Origin: SW-9-67-25 sp964471665
GTDB taxonomy: Archaea; Halobacteriota; Halobacteria; Halobacteriales; Haloarculaceae
Assembly (NCBI GenBank): GCA_964471665.1
Contig: CAYYHG010000002.1
Span: 6,588 to 70,587, forward strand
Direction: 5' to 3'
Length of the DNA: 64,000 nt
Part shown: positions 35,205 to 42,741 of the stretch, piece after piece
Layout of the letters: every line of letters starts with the position of its first letter
How positions within the stretch are numbered: position 1 is the stretch's first letter
The notes under the pieces: generated by a model
Seen by the model: the letters and a program-made list of their open reading frames with translations, nothing else
Databases searched by the model: none
Told to the model about the DNA's origin: nothing
Made by a program: the position numbers and the translations under genes

Positions 35205-36668
35205 TCAGTCATCGACACCGGCCCCCTCGGTCGGTGTGGCCTCGATATCGCTGAGGTCGAACTCCACCTCGACCTCGGTCTCGACGGCCGGTGGCGAGCG
35301 GTACCGGGCGAGTGCGCTGGTATCCTCGACGCGCTTGCGCACGTAGACGAAATACCAGACGACGCCGGCGACGACCAGCGCGCCGGCCAGCAGTATCTGC
35401 TGGGTGTCCATGAACCCGATGAGTGCGAACGACAGGAGCGCCCCGAGTGCGGGGACGACCGGATAGCCGGGCACCTCGAAGCCGGGGTCGTAGCCCATCG
35501 CCTCGGTCTCGTGCATGACGATGAGCGAGACGTTCAACAGCCCGTACACGAGCAGGTGCAACACGCTGCCTGCCTTTGCCAGGGCGTTGACCTTGCCGGC
35601 GACGATGAACACCAGAATGAGCGCACCCGTCAGCGCGATCGACCGGTAGGGGGTGCTGAACTGCTCGTGGATCTTCGACAGTCGCTCGTCCATCAGGCCG
35701 TCACGGCCCATCGCGTAGTTGATCCGCGAGGCCGACAGGACCGACGCGTTGGCCGAGGACGCCGTCGCCAGGAGCCCCCCGAAGGTCAGCATGCCGACGC
35801 CGACGATACCGACGCCGAAGCCGCCGAAGATCGCCCGTGCGCCGATTGCGATGGCCGTTCCCTCGCCGGCGATCCGGGAAAGCGGGACGACGCCGAGCAG
35901 GATGAGCATCGACACCGCGTAGATGGTCGTCACGAGCAGGACTCCTCCGACCATCGCCCGCGGAAGGTTCTTGCCGGGATTTTTGATCTCGCCGGCGACC
36001 GTCGCCACCTGCGCGAATCCCAGGTACGACACGAACACCAAGGCGGTCGTGGGGAGAATCGCACCGGCGCCCGACCCCTGTGGGAAAAACGGCGTCAGTT
36101 CCGCGAGTCGGACCTGTGTCGCGCCAAGCGCCATGAAGACCCCGAGGATGGCGAGCAGGACAATGACGATGACGTTTTGCAGGTCACCCGTGCTGTCCGT
36201 GCTGAGGTAGTTGACCGCGATGAACGCGCTGGCAGCGACCAGCCCACCGATCTGTGGCCCGGACAGCGGGAGAGCGGCCACGACACCCAGGTTCAACTCC
36301 AGACTCGCCATCAGCGGTGCGACGTAGTTGCCAAAGCCGACTGCGTAGAACGCCGTCGCAAACGCCAGCCCCAGCCAGTTCCCGAGTCCCGCGATGGAGC
36401 CAAAGAGCGGTCCCAGACTGGTGTTGATGAAGTGGTAGGGGCCACCCGAGGCCGGCATCGCCGTCGCGAGTTCGCTGGCCGAGAGCGCGGTCAGCATGGC
36501 AATCGCGCCCGCCACGACGAAGGCTACCGAGGAAGCCGGACCCGCCAGCGCGGCCGCCGCGCCCGGCAACACGAAGATGCCGGCCCCGACCATCGTCCCG
36601 ACCCCGATCATCAGCGCCTCCTTCAGCCCGAGCGTTCGCTCGAGTTGTGTGCTCGTCTCCGTCTCCAT
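35205..36668 (-). CDS. APC-family amino-acid permease
   Basis: A 487-aa membrane protein with about 12 transmembrane helices. The APC hallmark is EALMIGVGTMVGAGIFVLPG near residue 17-36, with the unwound GAGIF segment that binds the amino group. ASGGPYHFINTSLG follows in TM3. The C-terminal 45 residues are an acidic cytoplasmic tail. Probably a proton- or sodium-coupled amino-acid importer. First gene of an operon with the two Usp-like genes. Confidence 0.9.
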   Translation of the reverse strand: METETSTQLERTLGLKEALMIGVGTMVGAGIFVLPGAAAALAGPASSVAFVVAGAIAMLTALSASELATAMPASGGPYHFINTSLGPLFGSIAGLGNWLGLAFATAFYAVGFGNYVAPLMASLELNLGVVAALPLSGPQIGGLVAASAFIAVNYLSTDSTGDLQNVIVIVLLAILGVFMALGATQVRLAELTPFFPQGSGAGAILPTTALVFVSYLGFAQVATVAGEIKNPGKNLPRAMVGGVLLVTTIYAVSMLILLGVVPLSRIAGEGTAIAIGARAIFGGFGVGIVGVGMLTFGGLLATASSANASVLSASRINYAMGRDGLMDERLSKIHEQFSTPYRSIALTGALILVFIVAGKVNALAKAGSVLHLLVYGLLNVSLIVMHETEAMGYDPGFEVPGYPVVPALGALLSFALIGFMDTQQILLAGALVVAGVVWYFVYVRKRVEDTSALARYRSPPAVETEVEVEFDLSDIEATPTEGAGVDD

Positions 36669-36691
36669 TGCGTTGGGCCACGTCTGCCATC

Positions 36692-36702
36692 ACCTAAATG
36701 TT
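36692..36702 (-). promoter_or_regulatory. TATA-like element of the permease operon
   Basis: Minus-strand ACATTTAGG lies about 27-33 nt before the ATG at 36668. The surrounding 36690-36740 is clearly AT-rich. Confidence 0.45.
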
Positions 36703-36804
36703 TGTAAAATTGATTTGACTACTCGGTGTGATGTGGTTATCTCTGTCAGCACCGCGGAGCTGTCAGAAGTGACCGGTTCGGAGAAAATGCCTACGTGGAG
36801 CGGA

Positions 36805-36972
36805 CTACGAGAACCGTTCGAAGGGTTGCTCGCACTCGTTACAGAAGTGCATCGACCGGCACAGCGAGGGCCCCTTGGGGTGTTCGCGCTCGGTGTCGGT
36901 CGAGCCACAGTAGGGACACTCGACGCGGTCGTGTTTGCCGGTCGTGTCGACGCTGGGGTCCAGGTCGCGCAT
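36805..36972 (-). CDS. Small zinc-ribbon protein, split-off C-terminal domain of PaaD
   Basis: A 55-aa protein, too short for most gene finders. It reads like the zinc beta-ribbon that normally forms the C-terminus of PaaD: CPYCGSTDTE, then GPSLCRSMHFCNECEQPFERF, with four of the five Cys spaced as two pairs. The gene begins two bases after the paaD stop and is last in the paaABCD operon. In bacteria the DUF59 domain and this ribbon are one chain needed for maturing the epoxidase iron centre. Here they are separate chains and probably assemble. Confidence 0.85.
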   Translation of the reverse strand: MRDLDPSVDTTGKHDRVECPYCGSTDTEREHPKGPSLCRSMHFCNECEQPFERFS

Positions 36973-36973
36973 G

Positions 36974-37426
36974 CTAGACACTCAGTCCGAACTCCCGCAA
37001 GGACTCTTTGCCCTGTTCTGTCACCATGTCGACCGTCCAGCCCGGCGACCAGACCAGCGTCACTCCCACGTCCTCGACGCCGTCGACGGCTGCGACCGTC
37101 TGGGTGACCTCGTTTATGAGCATGTCCCGTGCGGGACACCCCGTGTAGGTCAGCGTCATCTCCACGTCGACTGCCCCGTCGGGCTGGTCGGCGTCGACGC
37201 CGTAGATCAGTCCCAGGTCCACAATGGAGATGGGCATCTCGGGATCCTCGACGCCGTAGAGGGCTTCCCAGACGCGGCGCTCGAGACCCGCCGCACCCGC
37301 GCCGGTCTGTGGCACCTCCCCGTCGGCAGACTCCTTTTCGGCGTAGTCGGCGTCGGTGTCGTAATCGGTGTACGCACAGGGGTCGGCGTCGGATTCCCGT
37401 TCGGGGCGGTCGTACTCGCTGCTCAT
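36974..37426 (-). CDS. paaD: Phenylacetyl-CoA epoxidase maturation protein PaaD (DUF59 domain only)
   Basis: A 150-aa protein. The first 45 residues are an acidic, poorly ordered extension. Residues 48-150 are the MIP18/DUF59 fold: ALYGVEDPEMPISIVDLGLI and LTYTGCPARDMLINEV with the conserved Cys. PaaD is thought to help assemble the metal or Fe-S centres of the PaaABCE complex. Bacterial PaaD continues into a zinc ribbon; here the chain stops and the ribbon is the next gene. Overlaps paaC by 4 nt. Confidence 0.87.
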   Translation of the reverse strand: MSSEYDRPERESDADPCAYTDYDTDADYAEKESADGEVPQTGAGAAGLERRVWEALYGVEDPEMPISIVDLGLIYGVDADQPDGAVDVEMTLTYTGCPARDMLINEVTQTVAAVDGVEDVGVTLVWSPGWTVDMVTEQGKESLREFGLSV

Positions 37427-38313
37427 GGTTCTGGATCCATGATGAGCGTCGCCGAGTCGCGTTCGAGTTCCCGGTAGGTCTCGGTCATCTCCGCGTGTAA
37501 CTCTGGCCAGTTGTCGGTGTGCTCGCCGTCCCGACCGACCGGCTCGGCGGGCTCGGTGTCCGGGACCTCGACGCCGATGCCTTCGAGGGTACCAGTGACG
37601 CGGGCCACCCACTCCTCGCGCATCCCGGCCAGGGTCCGGGAACGAACCCCGAGGTCGTCGACAACAGTCCCGGCGTCGCCAGCGGGTTCGAACAGCCCCA
37701 GAGCGTGGGGATAGAGCCGGTCGACCGCACTCTGGACGCGCTGGCGGCCGTCCTCGTCGGCGACGAGGCGTTCGAGCCAGTTGTGGGCGTGTTCGAGGTG
37801 GTACTCCTCCTCGTCGAGTATTTTCCCGACCCGGTCCCGTATCGGAACAATCGAAGAGTCCTCGATGGCGTGCAGGCGGATGTCCTCGGCGACGTCGTAG
37901 AGGTACGTCCGGACGATGGCGTCGGCCCAGTCGCCCGTCGCGAACGGGAGTTCGACCAGCGTGGCGTGCCGGAAGGTGTCGGGCTCGCGTTCCCAGATGA
38001 GGTCCGTCTCGTCGGCGCCAAACCGCTGGAGGAGGTCGTACCACAGCCGTGCGTGGCCGAGTTCGTCCTGGGCGATGTTCGACAGCGCGATGTCCGATTC
38101 CAGGGTCGGCGAGCGGACCTGCCACTCCGTGTAGCGCTCGGCGGCGACCAGTTCGTCGTCGGCCAGGCACAGCAGGAACGTCCGGACCGCCTCGCGCTCG
38201 TCACCTTCGAGAGCGTCGAGGTCCTCGATGTCCCTGTCGGGGTCGGCGTCTGTCTCTCCCGTCGATCCGTCGCTGTCGGCCTTCTCGGTCGGTCCGTCAC
38301 CGGTGGCGGCCAT
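37423..38313 (-). CDS. paaC: Phenylacetyl-CoA epoxidase structural subunit PaaC
   Basis: A 296-aa ferritin-like helical protein. DIALSNIAQDELGHARLWYDLLQRFG near 73-98 and DEEEYHLEHAHNWLERL near 165-182 mark the four-helix bundle. PaaC pairs with the catalytic PaaA as a non-catalytic scaffold in the monooxygenase that forms ring-1,2-epoxyphenylacetyl-CoA. The first 35 residues are an acidic haloarchaeal extension. Overlaps its neighbours on both sides. Confidence 0.9.
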   Translation of the reverse strand: MAATGDGPTEKADSDGSTGETDADPDRDIEDLDALEGDEREAVRTFLLCLADDELVAAERYTEWQVRSPTLESDIALSNIAQDELGHARLWYDLLQRFGADETDLIWEREPDTFRHATLVELPFATGDWADAIVRTYLYDVAEDIRLHAIEDSSIVPIRDRVGKILDEEEYHLEHAHNWLERLVADEDGRQRVQSAVDRLYPHALGLFEPAGDAGTVVDDLGVRSRTLAGMREEWVARVTGTLEGIGVEVPDTEPAEPVGRDGEHTDNWPELHAEMTETYRELERDSATLIMDPEP

Positions 38314-38630
38314 CAGCTCTCACCCCGTCGTTTGCGCTCGGCCTCTGTCAGTTCCTCCTCGGAGGCGGCGACCTCCTCGGCGGCTGGTTCGACGTCGTAG
38401 GCCTGGGCGAACCGGTAGGACTTGTCGGTCGACCCGCCGAAGTGCGCTTCCTCGGCGTCGACCTCGCCGATCTCGTCTTTGGGGACCACCCAGAGGCTGT
38501 GTGTCGGCTTGCGCCGGCCGTGCTGGATCTCGGCGAACATCAGCGCCATCTCCCGGTCCGGCGCGTGGACGTTCCCGCAGTGGGTGTGGTAGTCGCCGCG
38601 GTCCGTCTGGCGGAACACTTCCCAGATCAT
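38313..38630 (-). CDS. paaB: Phenylacetyl-CoA epoxidase subunit PaaB
   Basis: A 105-aa small subunit. WEVFRQTDRGDYHTHCGNVHAPDREMAL and the SLWVVPKDEIGE segment are characteristic. PaaB bridges PaaAC dimers in the larger epoxidase assembly. The C-terminal 20 residues are charged. It lies 3 nt after paaA and overlaps paaC by one base. Confidence 0.92.
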   Translation of the reverse strand: MIWEVFRQTDRGDYHTHCGNVHAPDREMALMFAEIQHGRRKPTHSLWVVPKDEIGEVDAEEAHFGGSTDKSYRFAQAYDVEPAAEEVAASEEELTEAERKRRGES

Positions 38631-38633
38631 GGT

Positions 38634-39575
38634 TCAGTCTGCCGCTGCCGGGGACTGGCCGGTCCCGGCTGCGGTCTCCTGGTCGTCCAAGACGTTCCGG
38701 ACCCACTCGACGGCGTCGCGGGCGGCAGCACGCTCGTCGATCTGGCCGCGGCCGGGCCCGTACTCGTTTTTCGCGATCGCGAAGAACTCGTCCCAGTCCA
38801 GGTCGTCGTCGACGACCACGTACCGGCCGTCTTCCTCCCGGATGCGCGGCTCGTCGGGGATCTCCAGCCCGTACGTCTCGGCTTTTGGCATGTAGCTGTT
38901 GAGGAAGGCCTGCCGGAGTTCGTCGTTTGTCATCGTCTTCAGGCCGACGTCCGCCGCGAAGTCGTGGTGGGTCGAGTCGTCGTCGGTCGGGCCGAAAAAC
39001 TGCAGGATGCGCGGCCACCACTCTTCGAAGGCTTCCTGTGTCATGCGCTGTTCCTTGCGCGATCCCGACATGAGTTCCGCGAGGATGCTCTCGCCGTGCT
39101 TGACGTGAAAGCCCTCCTCGAAGCAGATCTTGTCCATCGCGTGGGCGTAGGGTTCCCAGCTCGACCGCTTGAGCGTCGCCTGCCGGCGCATCGCCGCGCC
39201 GTCGACGAAGAAGGCGATCATCGGCGTCTCCACCCACGAGTCCATCGGGTAGTGGAAACAGTTGAGGAACTTCCCCTCGCCGTTGGCGAGTTCGTCCAGC
39301 ATCTCCTCGCGCGTCTTGACACCCAGCGATTCGGCAGCCCGGTAGAGCATCTGCCCGTGGCCGATCTCGTCCTGTACCTTGGCGCTGAAGGCCATCTTTC
39401 GCTCCAGACTGGGTGCCTGCCGGATGAACGGCCGCTCCAGGTACGCGCCCATGATCTCGCTGTTGGCGTGGAACTGCAACATCCGCGTGGCCGCCTTCCG
39501 GTACTTCTCCGGCAGGTCGTCCTTCGGGCTGAACTCCCGCGGGCCTGCGCGCTGTTTGACTGCTTCGATGTCCAT
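38634..39575 (-). CDS. paaA: Phenylacetyl-CoA epoxidase catalytic subunit PaaA
   Basis: A 313-aa diiron monooxygenase subunit that inserts one oxygen atom of O2 into the ring of phenylacetyl-CoA. Ferritin-like ligand motifs are visible as KVQDEIGHGQMLYRAAE near 65-81 and ICFEEGFHVKHGESIL near 148-163. FHANSEIMGAYLERPFIRQAP near the N-terminus is strongly conserved in PaaA. First gene of the operon, divergent from the HTH_10 regulator. No PaaE reductase follows, so the electron donor must be encoded elsewhere. Confidence 0.93.
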   Translation of the reverse strand: MDIEAVKQRAGPREFSPKDDLPEKYRKAATRMLQFHANSEIMGAYLERPFIRQAPSLERKMAFSAKVQDEIGHGQMLYRAAESLGVKTREEMLDELANGEGKFLNCFHYPMDSWVETPMIAFFVDGAAMRRQATLKRSSWEPYAHAMDKICFEEGFHVKHGESILAELMSGSRKEQRMTQEAFEEWWPRILQFFGPTDDDSTHHDFAADVGLKTMTNDELRQAFLNSYMPKAETYGLEIPDEPRIREEDGRYVVVDDDLDWDEFFAIAKNEYGPGRGQIDERAAARDAVEWVRNVLDDQETAAGTGQSPAAAD

Positions 39576-39686
39576 GTTCGTTTACTAGATTCACCTGGTC
39601 GAACTTACAGATTATGCCGTCTATAGACTGGGCTTAAACATCGATCGGGCGATTTTTAAGTAGATGGACCCGGAAATGCGGAGGTA
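39576..39686. promoter_or_regulatory. Divergent control region of the paa operon and its regulator
   Basis: This 111-bp gap is AT-rich. GATTTTTAAG at about 39651-39660 lies 27-36 nt before the regulator ATG (39687) and can serve as its TATA box. For paaA the best element is at about 39600-39612 (TTACAGATTA on the plus strand). Shared control by the adjacent regulator is likely. Confidence 0.5.
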
Positions 39687-40340
39687 ATGATAGACGAGTG
39701 TCTGCTGGTGGAGTTTCGCATCGAGGGCGACGACTGCCCGCTGGCGGCGGCGAGTCGGGCGGCGGGCCTGGCCATCGACGCGGATCCGCCGCTGTTGCGG
39801 GCTGACGGGAACGCCCTGTTGCGTTTCAGCGGCCCGGCCGGGGGGAGTCTGGCGGGCACACTCGACGGGGACGACCGGCTGCGCTATCTGCACCGTTCGG
39901 TGACCGACGGCCGGGCGACCTACCGGTGTCTCTCTTTCGATCCGTGCGTCGTTCACGACCTGATCGACGCGGGGTTCATGGTCGAGTCACTGACCTACGA
40001 GGATGGAACCGCGGTGCTGACAGGGGCGGTCGTGGGCCACGAGGTCCTCCAGGGGGTGATGGAGACGGCTGGCGGGACCGTCGGGGTACAGTTGAAGCGG
40101 ATCTACGCCTTGCGGGCCGAGGACGAAGACCCCGTTGCCACCCAGTGGGACCTGACGCCGGCACAGGAGGAAGCCCTCCGGCGGGCCCTGGAGATGGGCT
40201 ATTTCACCGTGCCTCGCGGAGCGACCGCAAGCGAGGTTGCAGACGCCGTGGGAATCAGCAAGTCGGCGTTTATCGAACGCCTCCACCGGGCCCAGCACGC
40301 GCTGTTCTCGCAGGTCTTCGACGTCGCGCCGGGAGAGTAA
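39687..40340 (+). CDS. HTH_10 (bacterio-opsin-activator-like) transcriptional regulator
   Basis: A 217-aa haloarchaeal regulator. Residues 1-145 form the usual N-terminal ligand-sensing region. Residues 158-212 are the HTH_10 domain: DLTPAQEEALRRALEMGYFTVPRGATASEVADAVGIS with KSAFIERLHRAQ as recognition helix. It is divergent from paaA and upstream of the PaaG-like gene, so it is the best candidate for the phenylacetate-pathway regulator; the effector might be phenylacetyl-CoA, by analogy with bacterial PaaX. Confidence 0.87.
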   Translation: MIDECLLVEFRIEGDDCPLAAASRAAGLAIDADPPLLRADGNALLRFSGPAGGSLAGTLDGDDRLRYLHRSVTDGRATYRCLSFDPCVVHDLIDAGFMVESLTYEDGTAVLTGAVVGHEVLQGVMETAGGTVGVQLKRIYALRAEDEDPVATQWDLTPAQEEALRRALEMGYFTVPRGATASEVADAVGISKSAFIERLHRAQHALFSQVFDVAPGE

Positions 40341-40387
40341 TCGGTCGTCCGCGCGGCCGGAAACCGGTCGGATGTACTGGTCCATCG

Positions 40388-40397
40388 GTGTATAAGT
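40388..40397 (+). promoter_or_regulatory. TATA box of the PaaG-like gene
   Basis: GTGTATAAGT lies 24-33 nt before the ATG at 40421, giving a leaderless transcript independent of the regulator gene. Confidence 0.65.
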
Positions 40398-40420
40398 GGG
40401 ACGCACCCCCAGACAGACGC

Positions 40421-41182
40421 ATGCACGTCGAGGATGGGTCAGTTCGTCGGATCACGTTCGATCGTCCCGAGGTCGAGAACGCGATGACGGCCGCGGTCGC
40501 CCGCGACCTCGCGGACGCACTCGTCGATCTCGACCCGGGCGACCACGACGCCGTGGTCGTGACAGGCGAGGGCGGGGCGTTCAGCGCCGGCGGCGACATC
40601 GAGGCGATGGCCGACCGCGAGGAGACTGCCCGCGAGGCCCACGAGCGCGTGCGGACCACGCTCGGCCGGGTCGCCGAGACGGTTCTCACGGCGCCCGTGC
40701 CGGTGGTTGCGAAGGTCGGCGGCGACGCGGTGGGTGCGGGGCTGTCGCTGGTCGCGCTGGCCGATTTCGCCTACGCCGCCGAGTCGGCGCGCTTCGGGGC
40801 TACCTTCGTCAACGTCGGCCTGATTCCCGACGCGGGTGGGACCGCCATCCTGCCCCGTGTCGTGGGGCTGCGTGCGACCAAGGAGCTGGCGTTTACCGGT
40901 CGGTTGCTCCCGGCCGGGGAGGCCGCGGAGATGGACCTCGTCAACGAGGTGGTGTCCGGGGACGCACTCGACGGGCGCGTGGCGGACCTGCTGGAGACGC
41001 TCCGGAGGCAGCCGACAGAGTCGATCGCACTCGCCAAGCGAGCCATCCACGGCAATCTGGGTGAGTCCTGGCGGGCGGGACTCGAACGGGAGGCACACGT
41101 CCAGACGCTGGCCTACGACACCGACGCCCACGCCGAGGGGGTGGCGGCGTTTCTGGACGGGCGAGACCCCGAGTTCGAGTAG
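40421..41182 (+). CDS. paaG: 1,2-epoxyphenylacetyl-CoA isomerase-like crotonase (PaaG)
   Basis: A 253-aa crotonase-fold protein. The two hydratase Glu positions are not Glu (GAGLSLVALADF; FGATFVNVGLIP). Instead an Asp is present in GLIPDAGGTAILPR, the position of the catalytic Asp in PaaG, which turns the ring epoxide into the seven-membered oxepin-CoA. With paaABCD just across the regulator, PaaG is the most likely role. It would be the step straight after the epoxidase. The gene converges on the amidohydrolase, with a palindromic repeat between them. Confidence 0.8.
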   Translation: MHVEDGSVRRITFDRPEVENAMTAAVARDLADALVDLDPGDHDAVVVTGEGGAFSAGGDIEAMADREETAREAHERVRTTLGRVAETVLTAPVPVVAKVGGDAVGAGLSLVALADFAYAAESARFGATFVNVGLIPDAGGTAILPRVVGLRATKELAFTGRLLPAGEAAEMDLVNEVVSGDALDGRVADLLETLRRQPTESIALAKRAIHGNLGESWRAGLEREAHVQTLAYDTDAHAEGVAAFLDGRDPEFE

Positions 41183-41196
41183 CTGTACTCGTTCTC

Positions 41197-41279
41197 GTAG
41201 TGATTGCTGTAACGATTTATACCGGTCGACCGCGCAGCGTCCTGCGGTCGATCCGGGAATGTCTTACAGCAATCACTAC
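41197..41279. repeat. Palindromic ~80-bp miniature element, copy 1
   Basis: Perfect terminal inverted repeats GTAGTGATTGCTGTAA (41197-41212) and its complement (41264-41279). An inner pair TCGACCGC/GCGGTCGA makes the whole unit foldable. The outer bases are TA at each end (TA-GTGATT...AATCAC-TA), as expected for a TA target duplication. The last three bases of its right core end form the stop codon of the amidohydrolase gene on the minus strand. Confidence 0.8.
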
Positions 41280-42154
41280 CAGTCCAGCCCGAAGAACTCC
41301 TCGGCGTTCTCGAAGAGGATCTTCCGCTGGACGTCCGCGTCGAAGTCGGTGTCCTCGGCGAACGATTCGAGCCACTCCTCGGGGCGGAGCATCGGGTAGT
41401 CGGTCCCGAACATCACCTTGTCCTGGAGCAGGGTCGCCGAGTACTGGAGGACCTGCTCGTCGATGTAGCGGGGCAACCACCCCGAGAGGTCCATGTAGAC
41501 GTTGCCCTTCTGCTGGCAGACCGCCAGCTGCTCGCGCTCCCAGGGGAAGGCCGGATGGGCGATCAGTATCCGGAGGTCGGGGTAGCGGGCGGCCACGTCG
41601 TCGATCAACAGCGGGTCGCCGTACTCGACCTTGAGCCCACGACCGCCGGGCGCACAGGCCCCCAGCGTCGAGTTGCCGCCGTGGAAGACGACGGGCACGC
41701 CGAGGTCTTCGATGGTGCTCCAGAGGTGGTCGTGACGGGGCGCGGAGGGATCGAATCCCTGGGCGAGTTGCTGGAACTTGAACCCCGACAGGTCCAGGTC
41801 CTCGACACACCTGATCGCCTCCCGGACGCAGTCGTCCTTGTGTGGGTCGACGCTCCCGAATCCGACGAAGAAGTCGGCGTACTCGTCGCGGACTTCGGCG
41901 ACGTAGTCGTTCGGAACGGGCGGGTTCCCCGTGTTGGTCTCGGCGTCCCAGCCCAGCAGGACAGCGCCGCCGATCCCCTGTTCGCGGTACTCGGCCAGCA
42001 TCTCCTCGTATCCCCAGGTTTCGAGGTCGGTCCCGAAACGGTCGGCGGCGTCCTGCATCATCTGTCCACCGGCGTCGTGGAGAAACTCCGCGGTCGGCTG
42101 GTGGGCGTGGGTGTCGAAGACGCGTTGCTCCTCGACGCCGGGGAGGTCGATCAT
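41276..42154 (-). CDS. Amidohydrolase-2-family metal-dependent hydrolase/decarboxylase
   Basis: A 292-aa TIM-barrel protein of the ACMSD/amidohydrolase-2 group. The first metal motif is FDTHAHQPT near residue 14, the second strand His lies in VVFHGGNST, another in ILIAHPAFPWE and the catalytic Asp in MFGTDYPMLRPEEW. Such enzymes decarboxylate or hydrolyse small aromatic or unsaturated acids. The cupin gene starts the operon one base upstream. Its TAG stop lies inside the palindromic repeat, so the original C-terminus may have been slightly different. Confidence 0.85.
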   Translation of the reverse strand: MIDLPGVEEQRVFDTHAHQPTAEFLHDAGGQMMQDAADRFGTDLETWGYEEMLAEYREQGIGGAVLLGWDAETNTGNPPVPNDYVAEVRDEYADFFVGFGSVDPHKDDCVREAIRCVEDLDLSGFKFQQLAQGFDPSAPRHDHLWSTIEDLGVPVVFHGGNSTLGACAPGGRGLKVEYGDPLLIDDVAARYPDLRILIAHPAFPWEREQLAVCQQKGNVYMDLSGWLPRYIDEQVLQYSATLLQDKVMFGTDYPMLRPEEWLESFAEDTDFDADVQRKILFENAEEFFGLDW

Positions 42155-42155
42155 G

Positions 42156-42476
42156 TCAGGGCGCGCCGACGACGACGAACGTGCTCTCCGTGTCGCCGTT
42201 GTGGATCTGGCGCCGCGCCCCGGGAGCGACCCGCAACGCGTCTCCGGCAGCGAGCGACACGTCCTCGCCGTCGACGGTGATCGTCGCCTCTCCCTCCATC
42301 AGGAGGTACACCTCCTCCTCACCCTCGTCGGCGTGGTCGTGCGGTTTTCCCTCCCAGCCAGGGGGACAGTCCACGACAGTGAGCCCGAGTTGCTCGCAGT
42401 CCAGTGGCTCCCGCAGGAAGTGCATCGCGTCTGCGACCTGGTCGACCTCGTCGTACCGTATCTTGCTGTGACTCAT
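42156..42476 (-). CDS. Small cupin-domain protein
   Basis: A 106-aa single cupin. KPHDHADEGEEEVYLLMEGEATI gives motif 1 (His, His, Glu) and APGARRQIHNGD gives motif 2. It is followed by the amidohydrolase after a single base, so the two probably act together, perhaps with the cupin as a small dioxygenase or sensor. A GTG one codon upstream is an alternative start. CTTAAG about 27 nt upstream can act as its promoter. Confidence 0.83.
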   Translation of the reverse strand: MSHSKIRYDEVDQVADAMHFLREPLDCEQLGLTVVDCPPGWEGKPHDHADEGEEEVYLLMEGEATITVDGEDVSLAAGDALRVAPGARRQIHNGDTESTFVVVGAP

Positions 42477-42548
42477 CACTCCCCCGTTCTCCCGTCACCG
42501 GCTTAAGAACTGTGCCGACGCGGCGAGTGCTGTCCGTCCGATTCCTGT

Positions 42549-42617
42549 TCGAATCCAAAATAAAAATATAGCTATGAATAATACTATTATTCATATTATC
42601 TATATTTTTGGAGTCGA
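42549..42617. repeat. AT-rich 69-bp imperfect palindrome
   Basis: The centre is a perfect 10-bp inverted repeat, ATGAATAATA and TATTATTCAT around one C (42574-42594). The arms extend with small internal gaps to TCGAATCCAAAA on the left and TTTTGGAGTCGA on the right. It is far AT-richer than its surroundings. It lies between the end of larB and the cupin promoter. It may be a miniature element, a terminator of larB or a protein-binding site. Confidence 0.65.
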
Positions 42618-42741
42618 CAGGAAGATTCCAAATCCCGCTCGAGAAACGAGAGCAGTACGTCAATTGCGTCTCTGCCGAGAGTACTACTTTCACAGCCGCG
42701 CGATCTGTAGAGAGACTTGTGGGTCAAAAGATAAAATATAC

